Part shown: positions 8,443-16,037 of the stretch, piece after piece | How positions within the stretch are numbered: the stretch's first letter is position 1 | Layout: each line of letters opens with the position of its first letter | Source of the DNA: Desulfovibrionales bacterium | GTDB taxonomy: Bacteria > Desulfobacterota > Desulfovibrionia > Desulfovibrionales > Desulfovibrionaceae | NCBI GenBank assembly: GCA_030156255.1 | Contig: JASGMV010000008.1 | Coordinates: 16,544 to 80,543 of the forward strand | Reading direction: 5' to 3' | Length of the DNA stretch: 64,000 bases | Position numbers and translations under genes: made by a program | The notes under the pieces: generated by a model | The model's input: only the letters and a program-made list of their open reading frames with translations | What the model was told of the DNA's origin: nothing | Databases searched by the model: none

Positions 8443-9159
8443 GTGAAACAGGCCTACAACGCCTGTCGGCGAAAGTTGGCGCCAAGCGAGCGCAAGGCTT
8501 TTTTTCGGATTTTGTCCGGCATTGACCGCAGCATCCCCGTGCTCGAAGTCGGCTGCGGCCGGGGCGGCAAACTGGCTTGGCTGCGCGAGCTGGGGTTCCG
8601 CGACGTTTTGGGCGTGGACGTGGACCGCCGCTCCGTGGAGCGGGCCAGGGCGCAGGGCCATAACGCCATGGTCGTGGATGAGCTGAAAGCCGCCGCCCCT
8701 GAACGTTCTTTCGGCCTGTTGGTCTTCGCTCACGTGATCGAGCATTTCGCTCCCTTGGATCTCGTCCCCTTTTTGGACGGCTGGCTCGACCGGTTGGCGC
8801 CCGGCGGCCTGGCGCTCATGGCCTCCCCGGTGGAGCATCCCGGCTTTTATCTGGACTTCGACCATATAAAACCATACTATCCACAAGGTATTATGGATTT
8901 TTTCGGGCCGGAAGCCGCCCAGACCCAGCTGCGCTCCCGGCAGGTTCTCCAAATGGAGGACATTCGTTTCAAGCGCGGACCGTTTCGTTTGCGCCAATTA
9001 CGCTCTCTGTTGCTGAAAAGAAATGATGCTCCCGCCCATTTGTTCAATTTTCTGCTGTTGTTCGCCTTCGCCGGCACGGGGGGCTGGATCGGCCGTAGGG
9101 AGGGATGGCTCGGATTGTTTCGGAGCCTCGGGGTTCGCGCGTCGGAAGAGCGTTTTTGA
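8443..9159 (+). CDS. Class I SAM-dependent methyltransferase
   Basis: This 238-residue protein has motif I VLEVGCGRGG (33-42), the acidic post-I residue in GVDVDRRSVE, and motif II-like FGLLVFAHVIEHF (111-123), as in type-11/UbiE-like methyltransferases. The GTG start at 8443 is supported by GGAG eight bases upstream. A short ATG-led frame at 8408 ends at the TGA overlapping this GTG. The gene is divergent from the glycan cluster, so the substrate may be a sugar or lipid made there. The C-terminal 60 residues contain a hydrophobic stretch (FLLLFAFAG) that may touch the membrane. Confidence 0.82.
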   Translation: MKQAYNACRRKLAPSERKAFFRILSGIDRSIPVLEVGCGRGGKLAWLRELGFRDVLGVDVDRRSVERARAQGHNAMVVDELKAAAPERSFGLLVFAHVIEHFAPLDLVPFLDGWLDRLAPGGLALMASPVEHPGFYLDFDHIKPYYPQGIMDFFGPEAAQTQLRSRQVLQMEDIRFKRGPFRLRQLRSLLLKRNDAPAHLFNFLLLFAFAGTGGWIGRREGWLGLFRSLGVRASEERF

Positions 9160-9279
9160 TCCCCGTCCCGGGGGGCGTCCGCGATACGGCTTCGTTGATC
9201 GGGACCGTAGCGCCGCCCGTGGGATTTCGTTCGTCGCCCACGGCCATCGAAAAACATTTTTCAATATCGAGGTAGCCTC

Positions 9280-10659
9280 ATGCAAAGCACGCCTCAGGCT
9301 TTGACCATCGCCGGGTCCGACAGCGGCGGCGGAGCCGGGATTCAGGCCGATCTCAAGACCATGACCATGCTCGGGGTGTTCGGGACGTCTGTCGTTACCG
9401 CGCTCACGGCCCAGAACACCAGGGAGGTGCGGGCCATCGAAGCTCCGTCTCCGGGGTTCGTGTCCAACCAGTTGGCCGCCGTGCTGGACGATTTCGACAT
9501 CCGGGCCGCCAAGACCGGCATGCTGTATTCCGCGCCGATCGTTTCGGCCGTGGCGGACGGGCTCGCCGATTGCGATTTCCCGTTGGTCGTGGACCCGGTG
9601 TGCGTGGCCCAGAGCGGCGCCAAGTTGTTGGACGACGCGGCGCTCGACGTGTTGCGCGGCAGGCTGTTGCCCATGGCCGCGTTGGTCACGCCCAACATTC
9701 CCGAAACCGAGCTGCTCGCGGGAATGGAAATTCGCGGGCGCGAGGACATTCTCGAGGCCCTGGGGCGGATTCTGGAGATGGGGCCCAAAGCCGTGCTCAT
9801 CAAGGGCGGGCATTTGGATACGCCGGCCTTGACCGACTGGTATGCGGAGCATCCAGACCGCGTGTTGCCGCTCATGCAGCGTCGGGTGGGACGGGGCAGC
9901 CTGCACGGCACCGGCTGTACGTTGTCTGCGGCCATCGCCGCGCATTTGTCCTTGGGGCTGCCCATGGACCAAGCCGTCCGGGCGTCACAACGGTTTTTGC
10001 ATCTGGGATTCCGGGGGGCCGCGAACATCGGCAAAGGGGTTGGCCCGCTGAACCACATGGCGCGGCTGGAGCAACTGCAGGCGGCGCCTGCGGCTTTGGA
10101 GAACCTGGCGGCGTTCGGCCGCCTCCTGGCCGCTTTGCCAGGTTTTTGCAGGCTGGCGCCCGAGGACGGCGCCGAGGCCGCCTTTTGCTTGCCGTACGCG
10201 GACGACCCGTCGGAGATCGTCGGTTTTCAGGGCCGCATGTCCTGTTCGACGACCGGCGAGCTGGTGGTTCCTCCCCGGTGCGAACTCGGCGGCGCGCCAT
10301 TGGCCTCGGTGGTTCTGGCTGCGGCCAGGCGCCGTCGGCCGGAATTGCGGTGGATTTTGTCCCTTGCGGGAGACGAGGCCGTTCGCGCCGCGTTGGGAGA
10401 AGCCGGCTGGAGCGTGCGTATGTTCGATTGGGACGCCGCAGCGGCGGAAAGCACGCCGAACAAGGCGAATGTGTTGTCTCTCGGCGTTTCCAGGGTTTTG
10501 GATGATCAGGAGCAAGGCCGCGCGCCGCAGGCCGTCGGGCATGGGGCGGGTGTGGGCGTCGCTGCGCGAATTTACGTCATGGCCGAGGACGCGAACCGAT
10601 TGGCGCAGAGCGTTCAAAAAACGTTGAACGTTCTGGCGCGAACGAACGCCGGCGTCTGA
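9280..10659 (+). CDS. ThiD-ThiN fusion: HMP-phosphate kinase with thiamine-phosphate synthase domain
   Basis: The N-terminal 260 residues are a hydroxymethylpyrimidine (phosphate) kinase: LTIAGSDSGGGAGIQADLKT at the start, DPVCVAQSG in the middle, and GTGCTLSAAIAAHLSLG as the ribokinase-type ATP/anion-hole motif. Residues about 270-459 form a separate domain. Its VVLAAARRRRPELRWILSL segment, conserved near-C-terminal portion and length fit ThiN, the archaeal-type thiamine-phosphate synthase that can replace ThiE. The predicted protein would phosphorylate HMP-P and couple HMP-PP to the thiazole phosphate. Such ThiDN fusions are best known from archaea. The ThiN half is assigned with less certainty than the ThiD half. 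Confidence 0.82.
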   Translation: MQSTPQALTIAGSDSGGGAGIQADLKTMTMLGVFGTSVVTALTAQNTREVRAIEAPSPGFVSNQLAAVLDDFDIRAAKTGMLYSAPIVSAVADGLADCDFPLVVDPVCVAQSGAKLLDDAALDVLRGRLLPMAALVTPNIPETELLAGMEIRGREDILEALGRILEMGPKAVLIKGGHLDTPALTDWYAEHPDRVLPLMQRRVGRGSLHGTGCTLSAAIAAHLSLGLPMDQAVRASQRFLHLGFRGAANIGKGVGPLNHMARLEQLQAAPAALENLAAFGRLLAALPGFCRLAPEDGAEAAFCLPYADDPSEIVGFQGRMSCSTTGELVVPPRCELGGAPLASVVLAAARRRRPELRWILSLAGDEAVRAALGEAGWSVRMFDWDAAAAESTPNKANVLSLGVSRVLDDQEQGRAPQAVGHGAGVGVAARIYVMAEDANRLAQSVQKTLNVLARTNAGV

Positions 10660-10822
10660 CGTCCGCCGGTTTGGAACAGTTAGTTCGGCGAAACGTCACA
10701 GAAACAGCTTGTTTTTTGAACCGGATGTGCTAGAGCTGGTTTCGTGAAAATGAAGTTCGCGCCGGAGATGGGGTGGCGAGCTTCGGCCGTCCAAGCGCGG
10801 CGCAAGTCTTGAGGACCAATCT

Positions 10823-12472
10823 ATGGATTTAATGGAACTTGGCAAAAAGCCGATTAGCGATGCGAAGCCCGCTGGCGAAGACGCCCGCTACGAACCCGAA
10901 TTCGACGAGCTTCAAGCCGAAATCGACAAGCTCTCCGTGGCAACGGCCAGCGGCGAGCCCATTGACTGGAAAAAAACGATTAAATTGGCCGCCACCATCC
11001 TGGACGTCAAGTCCAAGAACCTGATGGCGGCCGCCTATCTCGCCGCCGGACTCATCCAGTTGCGCAAGGTGGATGGCCTGGCCCTTGGAGCGCAAATTCT
11101 CAAGGACATGGTGGTCAATTTCTGGGACACCATGTATCCGCCGAAAAAACGCCTGCGGGGTCGCGTCAACGCTATCGAATGGTGGCGTGACAAGGCGCTG
11201 GATTTCTTGCAGGCGTTTGAAGCGGACCAGCCGCTGCCCAAGGAAACCTACGACCGGCTTGTTGAAAATCTGAAGGACCTGGACGAAACGCTGGGCGAGA
11301 AGCTCGATTCGCCGCCCATGCTCCGGGAGCTGCAGGGATACGCCGAGAGGCTTCCTGTGCAGGCGCCCGAGCCGGAGGCGGCGCCGGAGCCGGAGCCCGA
11401 CGCTTCGTCTGCCGAAGGCGACGCCGAGCAAGCCGCAGGGGCGTCGCCGTCGTCCGAAGAAAAGCCGAGCGAGCAGGCTGCGCCGGCGGCCGCTGCGCCG
11501 AGTCCGCAAAAATCCTCTGCGCCCCCTCCTTCATCCACGGGGCCGGCGCCCACGCCGACGGGCGACCATGCCTCGGACGCCAAAAAATTGGTGCGCTTCG
11601 GGCTGGACCAATTGGCCCAGGCCGCGGATTTCTATTTGAAGCTGGACGCCTCGAACCCCATGTCGTATCAGCTGCGGCGCCTCTCCGCCTGGCTTCAGGT
11701 GGAGGCCTTGCCGCCGGCTGAAAACGGCCAGACCATGATTCCTCCGCCGGACAGCGCCGTGAAAGCCGCCATAGAGAATCTGCTCGCCTCCCGTGAATTC
11801 GAGAACGCCATACTGGCCAGCGAGTCGCGGGTTGCCGAATTTTTGTTCTGGCTGGATATTTCACGGCTCACGGCCAAGGCTTTGGATGGACTCGGCGCGC
11901 GCGGCGCCGACGCCCGCCTGGCCGTGGAGCAGGAGACGGCGCAGTATGTGAAAAAATTGCGCGGCATAGAAAATTATACGTTTTCCGACGGCTCTCCCTT
12001 CGCCGACAAGGACACCAAGCTATGGTTGAAATCCCTCAATCAGCAGGCTGGCGGAGGCGGAGGCGGGGGGGGCTCCGTTGCGCAACAACGGATCGACGAG
12101 GCCCTGGCCAAGGCCCGCGAACAGTTGGGAGCCAAGAAGATCGCCGAAGGGCTGGAAGTCATGCAGCAGACGTTGGACAACGCAGGGGGCGGCATGGCCC
12201 GTTTCCTGGCCCACGTGGCCATGGCCCGGCTGCTCACCGAGGCGGGCAAGCTGGCCTTGGCCAAGCCTCACGCGGACTTGGCGGTGGAGGAAATTGAACG
12301 GCGCAATCTGGATGTATGGGATCCCGATGCGGCTCTGGGCGGTCTGTCCGCCGCTTACGACGTGTACTCGATGACCGAGGGCGACGAGGCCCAAGCCGTT
12401 GCAACGAAGATTCTGGAGAGGATTTCAAGAATATCACCGGCGTCGGCGTTGCGCATCTGCGGCGAAAGTTGA
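10823..12472 (+). CDS. tssA: Type VI secretion protein TssA (ImpA N-domain)
   Basis: This 549-residue protein has the ImpA/TssA N-terminal domain, seen in LKDMVVNFWDTMYPP and RVNAIEWWRDKALDF (about residues 90-130), which contacts the baseplate and sheath tip. A Pro/Ala/Glu-rich linker (about 175-255) follows, then an alpha-helical middle domain. An eight-glycine run at about residue 410 leads into the C-terminal helical domain used for oligomerisation. TssA caps or primes sheath assembly. The gene opens the T6SS block and is followed by tssB after 63 bases. Confidence 0.9.
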   Translation: MDLMELGKKPISDAKPAGEDARYEPEFDELQAEIDKLSVATASGEPIDWKKTIKLAATILDVKSKNLMAAAYLAAGLIQLRKVDGLALGAQILKDMVVNFWDTMYPPKKRLRGRVNAIEWWRDKALDFLQAFEADQPLPKETYDRLVENLKDLDETLGEKLDSPPMLRELQGYAERLPVQAPEPEAAPEPEPDASSAEGDAEQAAGASPSSEEKPSEQAAPAAAAPSPQKSSAPPPSSTGPAPTPTGDHASDAKKLVRFGLDQLAQAADFYLKLDASNPMSYQLRRLSAWLQVEALPPAENGQTMIPPPDSAVKAAIENLLASREFENAILASESRVAEFLFWLDISRLTAKALDGLGARGADARLAVEQETAQYVKKLRGIENYTFSDGSPFADKDTKLWLKSLNQQAGGGGGGGGSVAQQRIDEALAKAREQLGAKKIAEGLEVMQQTLDNAGGGMARFLAHVAMARLLTEAGKLALAKPHADLAVEEIERRNLDVWDPDAALGGLSAAYDVYSMTEGDEAQAVATKILERISRISPASALRICGES

Positions 12473-12535
12473 TATACACTCTGCACCATCGGCTGGGTGT
12501 GAGGCCCTACTATTCATTTTTAAGGAGGTATGAGC

Positions 12536-13021
12536 ATGGCGAAAGAAGGATCCGTGGCGCCCAAGGAAAGGGTGAACATCGTATACAAACCGGCCACGGG
12601 AGACGCCAAAGAAGAGGTGGAGCTTCCCCTCAAGCTGTTGGTGGTCGGCGATTTCACTCAGGCCGCCGACGACCGCATGGTTGAAGACCGCGATCCGGTC
12701 AGCATCGACAAGGACAACTTCAACGATGTGCTCAAGGCGCAGAATTTGGAGCTGAAGCTTAACGTGGCGGACAAGATTTCCGGGGCGGAAGACGAGGAAA
12801 TGGGGGTCAGCCTGAAATTCGAGAACCTGAAAGACTTCGATCCGGACGCCATCGTCCAGAAAGTTCCGGAGCTCGCCAAGCTGATGGAGCTTCGCGAGGC
12901 GTTGAAGGCATTGAAGGGCCCCCTGGCCAACGTGCCGGATTTCCGGAAAAAAGTGCAAAGCTTGGTTTCCGACGAGGGCGCCCGGGAGCGGTTGCTCAAA
13001 GAACTTGGGATCGAGTCATAA
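12536..13021 (+). CDS. tssB: Type VI secretion sheath small subunit TssB (VipA)
   Basis: This 161-residue protein begins with the typical KERVNIVYK strand and LPLKLLVVGDF, followed by MVEDRDPVSIDKDNF; it ends in a helical C-terminus with PLANVPDFRKK. TssB pairs with TssC to form the contractile sheath. Two in-frame ATGs exist, at 12530 and 12536. GGAGG (12524-12528) lies one base from the first and seven from the second, so 12536 is the start. The gap to tssC is only 12 bases, consistent with stoichiometric co-translation. Confidence 0.95.
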   Translation: MAKEGSVAPKERVNIVYKPATGDAKEEVELPLKLLVVGDFTQAADDRMVEDRDPVSIDKDNFNDVLKAQNLELKLNVADKISGAEDEEMGVSLKFENLKDFDPDAIVQKVPELAKLMELREALKALKGPLANVPDFRKKVQSLVSDEGARERLLKELGIES

Positions 13022-13033
13022 GGAGGCATGGAT

Positions 13034-14521
13034 ATGGCGGAAGAGCAAACCAAACAAGAGCAAGCGCAAGCGGCGGAAGCAACCGGCGAGGCTGATCTCC
13101 TCAGCGATATTGTGGAGGCCACCCGGTTGAAGCCTTCGGATGAGGCCTTTTCCGTGACCAAGGCCGGGCTTCAGGCTTTTTTGGAGGAGATGGTCAAACC
13201 CGAGCGCCAGGGTGCGAAGGTCTCCGGGGGGCTGGTGGACGAGATGATCGCTCAGATCGACTCCAAGCTGTCCTCCCAGGTCAATGAGATTTTGCACAAC
13301 GACGATTTCCAGCAGCTTGAGTCCACTTGGAGATCTTTGAAGTTCCTGATCGACCGCACCGACTTCAGGGAGAACATCAAAGTCCAGATCATGAACGTGT
13401 CCAAAGAGGACCTGCTGGACGACTTTGACGACGCTCCCGAAGTTCCCAAATCCGGATTGTACAAACAGGTGTACACGGCGGAGTACGGCCAGTTCGGCGG
13501 CCAGCCCTTCGGCGCCATCGTGGCCAACTACGAGTTCGGCCCCGGCCCTCAGGACATCAAGCTGCTGCAGTATACGGCCAGCGTGTCGGCCATGTCCCAC
13601 GCCCCGTTCATCGCCGCGGCCGGAACCCAGTTCTTCGGCATCGACTCCTGGGCAGAACTGCCTAATCTCAAGGACTTGCACTCCATCTTCGAGATGCCGC
13701 AGTACGCCAAGTGGCAGTCGTTCCGGGAGTCCGAGGACGCCCGCTATGTGGGCTTGACCTTGCCCAAGTTTCTGCTGCGGCTGCCCTACGGACCGGACAC
13801 CCAGCCCACCAAGACCTTCAATTTCAAGGAAGACGTAGCCAGCGGCGACGATGCTTTCTGCTGGGGCAACACGGCCTTCGCCTTCGCCAGCAAACTTACG
13901 GACTCCTTCGCCAAGTTCCGGTGGTGCGCCAACATCATTGGCCCTCAGGGCGGCGGCGCCGTGGAGGATTTGCCGTTGTACCAGTTCGAAGCCATGGGCG
14001 CGGTCCAGACCAAGATTCCCACGCAGGTGCTCATCTCCGAGCGTCGGGAGTACGAACTGGCCGAAGAGGGCTTCATCGCCCTGACCATGCGCAAAGGCAG
14101 CGACAACGCCGCCTTCTTCTCCGCCAACAGCTGCCAGAAGCCCAAGTACTTCGGCACCTCCAAGGAGGGCAAAGAGGCGGAGATGAACTACAAGCTGTCC
14201 ACGCAGCTGCCGTACATGATGATCATGAACCGGCTGGCCCACTACATCAAGGTCATTCAGCGCGAAAACATCGGTACGTGGAAGGAGCGCCAGGACCTGG
14301 ACCGCGAACTCAACAAGTGGATCAGCCAGTACGTGACGGAGATGGACAACCCGGCGCCGGACGTCCGCAGCCGCCGCCCCCTGCGCATGGCCCAGATCGA
14401 GGTCAACGACGTGGAAGGAGATCCCGGCTGGTATTCGGTTTCCATCAAGGCCCGGCCCCACTTCAAGTACATGGGCGCTTCGTTCACCCTGTCTTTGGTG
14501 GGCAAGCTGGATAAGGACTAG
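13034..14521 (+). CDS. tssC: Type VI secretion sheath large subunit TssC (VipB)
   Basis: This 495-residue protein carries the classical TssC landmarks: LESTWRSLKFL, DRTDFRENIKVQIMN, the YGQFGGQPFGAIVANYEF region, LRLPYG, FCWGNTAFAF, and a C-terminus that ends in KLDKD. It is the major subunit of the contractile sheath and the target of ClpV. Of two nearby ATGs the second (13034) is used, because GGAGG at 13022-13026 then has a seven-base spacing, as in tssB. The length is normal for the family and no defect is visible. Confidence 0.96.
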   Translation: MAEEQTKQEQAQAAEATGEADLLSDIVEATRLKPSDEAFSVTKAGLQAFLEEMVKPERQGAKVSGGLVDEMIAQIDSKLSSQVNEILHNDDFQQLESTWRSLKFLIDRTDFRENIKVQIMNVSKEDLLDDFDDAPEVPKSGLYKQVYTAEYGQFGGQPFGAIVANYEFGPGPQDIKLLQYTASVSAMSHAPFIAAAGTQFFGIDSWAELPNLKDLHSIFEMPQYAKWQSFRESEDARYVGLTLPKFLLRLPYGPDTQPTKTFNFKEDVASGDDAFCWGNTAFAFASKLTDSFAKFRWCANIIGPQGGGAVEDLPLYQFEAMGAVQTKIPTQVLISERREYELAEEGFIALTMRKGSDNAAFFSANSCQKPKYFGTSKEGKEAEMNYKLSTQLPYMMIMNRLAHYIKVIQRENIGTWKERQDLDRELNKWISQYVTEMDNPAPDVRSRRPLRMAQIEVNDVEGDPGWYSVSIKARPHFKYMGASFTLSLVGKLDKD

Positions 14522-14633
14522 GCCGAGTTGGCTGGCGGGCAAAGCTGAGAACTATGTTGGCGATTCCTGGATGAGGTCTGCGCCCCAAGTGTCGCTTGCC
14601 AAAATAAGCCAGTCGTTTCAATTAATTACATGT

Positions 14634-14649
14634 TGGAATGAACCTTGCT
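14634..14649 (+). promoter_or_regulatory. Candidate sigma-54 promoter upstream of hcp
   Basis: TTGG (14633-14636) is followed after ten bases by GC at 14647-14648 in the context CCTTGCT, giving the GG-N10-GC spacing of -24/-12 promoters. It lies about 45 bases before hcp in a 173-base gap. Sigma-54 control of hcp operons is established in some other T6SS bacteria. No enhancer-binding protein gene is in this window. Confidence 0.45.
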
Positions 14650-14694
14650 AGAACTCATGCAGCGTAACAAACCCTTAGACAGGAGGAAACGATC

Positions 14695-15177
14695 ATGGCT
14701 TTGACGGCGTACATGAAGGTTAAGGGCAAGAGCCAGGGCGACATCAAGGGCGATTGCACCCAGTCCGGCGACAAGAAGGACACGGTTCTGCTTTACCAGC
14801 AGGACCACAATGTGGAGATCCCCAAGGACACCCACACCGGTCTGCCCACTGGACAGCGGATTCACAACCCCTTCGTGATCACCAAGCACAAGGACAACTC
14901 TTCGCCCAAGCTCTTCCAGGCTTGCTGCAAGGGCGAGCAGTGCGACGTGGAAGTGGACTACTACCGCATCAAGCCCGACGGCACGGAGGAAAACTACTTC
15001 AAGATCAAGTTGGCCCAGGCGATTATCGTGAACATGCGGGAGTACACGCCCATGACGTTCCTCCCGGACAACAAGCCGTTCCACGACATGGAGGAAGTGG
15101 CCTTCACCTACTCCAAGATCACCTGGACCTACACGGACGGCAACATCGAGTTCACGGACTCCTGGCAGGGCGACTAA
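14695..15177 (+). CDS. hcp: Type VI secretion tube protein Hcp (TssD)
   Basis: This 160-residue protein matches the Hcp1 family: an MALTAYMKVKGKSQGDIKG start, HKDNSSPKLFQACCKGE in the centre, and the EYTPMTFLPDNKPFHDMEEV to SKITWTY segment near the C-terminus. Hcp stacks as hexameric rings inside the TssBC sheath and is exported on firing. A strong AGGAGG site lies eight bases upstream. The gene has its own 173-base leader with a candidate sigma-54 promoter and is followed directly by a terminator-like stem-loop, so it can be expressed above its neighbours. The two adjacent cysteines near residue 77 are unusual for an exported tube protein. Confidence 0.96.
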   Translation: MALTAYMKVKGKSQGDIKGDCTQSGDKKDTVLLYQQDHNVEIPKDTHTGLPTGQRIHNPFVITKHKDNSSPKLFQACCKGEQCDVEVDYYRIKPDGTEENYFKIKLAQAIIVNMREYTPMTFLPDNKPFHDMEEVAFTYSKITWTYTDGNIEFTDSWQGD

Positions 15178-15192
15178 ACCGCTGGTGCTTCT

Positions 15193-15237
15193 CTCTCCGG
15201 AACGGGGCCTTCCCGTTCCGGGAGAGTTTGATTTTTT
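15193..15237 (+). terminator. Terminator-like stem-loop after hcp
   Basis: CTCTCCGGAACGGG (15193-15206) pairs with the arm ending at 15226, giving 14 base pairs with one bulged G. The run TTTGATTTTTT follows at 15227-15237. It probably ends most hcp transcripts and lets a fraction read through into tssEFG-clpV. Confidence 0.75.
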
Positions 15238-15256
15238 CACTCTGGAGGTTGATGCG

Positions 15257-15385
15257 ATGGCGGTTGCGGAATTTAACGTGGGCCCAAAGGCTCCGCTGGT
15301 GGACTACATCAAGGACTACGGTAAAAATCCGCTGGTGGACCCCATCAAGGACCCCATCACCGGCGCCACGAAGCCCGTTTCCTAA
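15257..15385 (+). CDS. 42-residue protein of unknown function between hcp and tssE
   Basis: The start at 15257 is set by GGAGG at 15244-15248, eight bases upstream. The product is MAVAEFNVGPKAPLVDYIKD and 22 more residues, with an internal near-repeat (PLVDYIKDYG then PLVDPIKDPI). It has no signal peptide, cysteine or transmembrane segment, and is rich in Pro, Lys and Asp. I do not recognise a family. It is bracketed by two strong stem-loops (15193-15226 and 15443-15472), so its dosage may be set by readthrough and mRNA processing. A chaperone, adaptor or small secreted cargo for Hcp are possibilities, none shown by sequence. Confidence 0.6.
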   Translation: MAVAEFNVGPKAPLVDYIKDYGKNPLVDPIKDPITGATKPVS

Positions 15386-15442
15386 GTGTCCCGTAAGGCG
15401 TTTTGGGATCGATGTTGTACTGAACCGAACAGCCTAGCTTGA

Positions 15443-15472
15443 CCTTCCGGCGCGCCCCTGCGCGCCGGAAGG
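15443..15472 (+). other. Perfect 13-bp stem-loop before tssE
   Basis: CCTTCCGGCGCGC (15443-15455) and its exact complement (15460-15472) flank the tetraloop CCCT. No T-run follows on the plus strand, so it is not a standard terminator. It lies 20 bases before the tssE start and may stabilise the upstream mRNA 3' end or act as a processing site. Confidence 0.7.
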
Positions 15473-15492
15473 CTGAACTTTGAGCGGAGCCC

Positions 15493-15909
15493 ATGCGCGA
15501 AGATCGGCTTCTGGAGCAAATTCGCTATATTGAAGACCATCCGGACAAGCGGGGGTTGTCTGATCCCGCACGCGTGGTCGCCTCCATTCTGAGCCATTTG
15601 CGCAAGATATTGAATACGCGCCAGGGCAGCGCGCTGATAGCTGAAGACTACGGCGTGCCCGATTTTACCGATCTGGCCAGCAATTTTGGCCTCGACGCCA
15701 TTCCGGACATCGAGCGCTCCATCAATCAGACCATTTTGAAGTACGAACCCCGGCTCAACAATGTGAAAGTGGTCTATGTGCCGCAAGCGAGCGACGTCTT
15801 GTCCGTGCCTTTCAAGCTTGAAGCGGAAATTCGATTGGAGGATCGCGTGGTTCCGGTTGTTTTTGAAACGGTGTTGGAAGCGGACGGCCGCATCAACATA
15901 AAGGAATAA
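15493..15909 (+). CDS. tssE: Type VI secretion baseplate subunit TssE (gp25-like)
   Basis: This 138-residue protein has the gp25/TssE core: ILSHLRKILNTRQGSALIAEDYGVPDFTDL (about 33-62), then IERSINQTILKYEPRL with the conserved E-P-R-L, and a beta-strand C-terminus. TssE is the phage gp25 homologue that nucleates sheath polymerisation on the wedge. A purine-rich GCGGAGC lies just before the ATG. It is followed by a 128-base gap before tssF. Confidence 0.93.
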   Translation: MREDRLLEQIRYIEDHPDKRGLSDPARVVASILSHLRKILNTRQGSALIAEDYGVPDFTDLASNFGLDAIPDIERSINQTILKYEPRLNNVKVVYVPQASDVLSVPFKLEAEIRLEDRVVPVVFETVLEADGRINIKE

Positions 15910-16037
15910 TCGCCAACATATTGCGCATCCATCGCCGACGATCTTTGGCGCAAGATCGAAAACACAGCCCGCCAACCATGTAGTTTCTTTTATTCGGATT
16001 CGGACAATAGAATAGGTTCTAAAACAGTAGTCTTCCT

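Noticed and set aside
10700..10740. GG-N10-GC element before tssA as a second sigma-54 promoter
   Set aside because: The -12 part lacks TTGC and the -24 part lacks TGGCA; the match is by spacing only.
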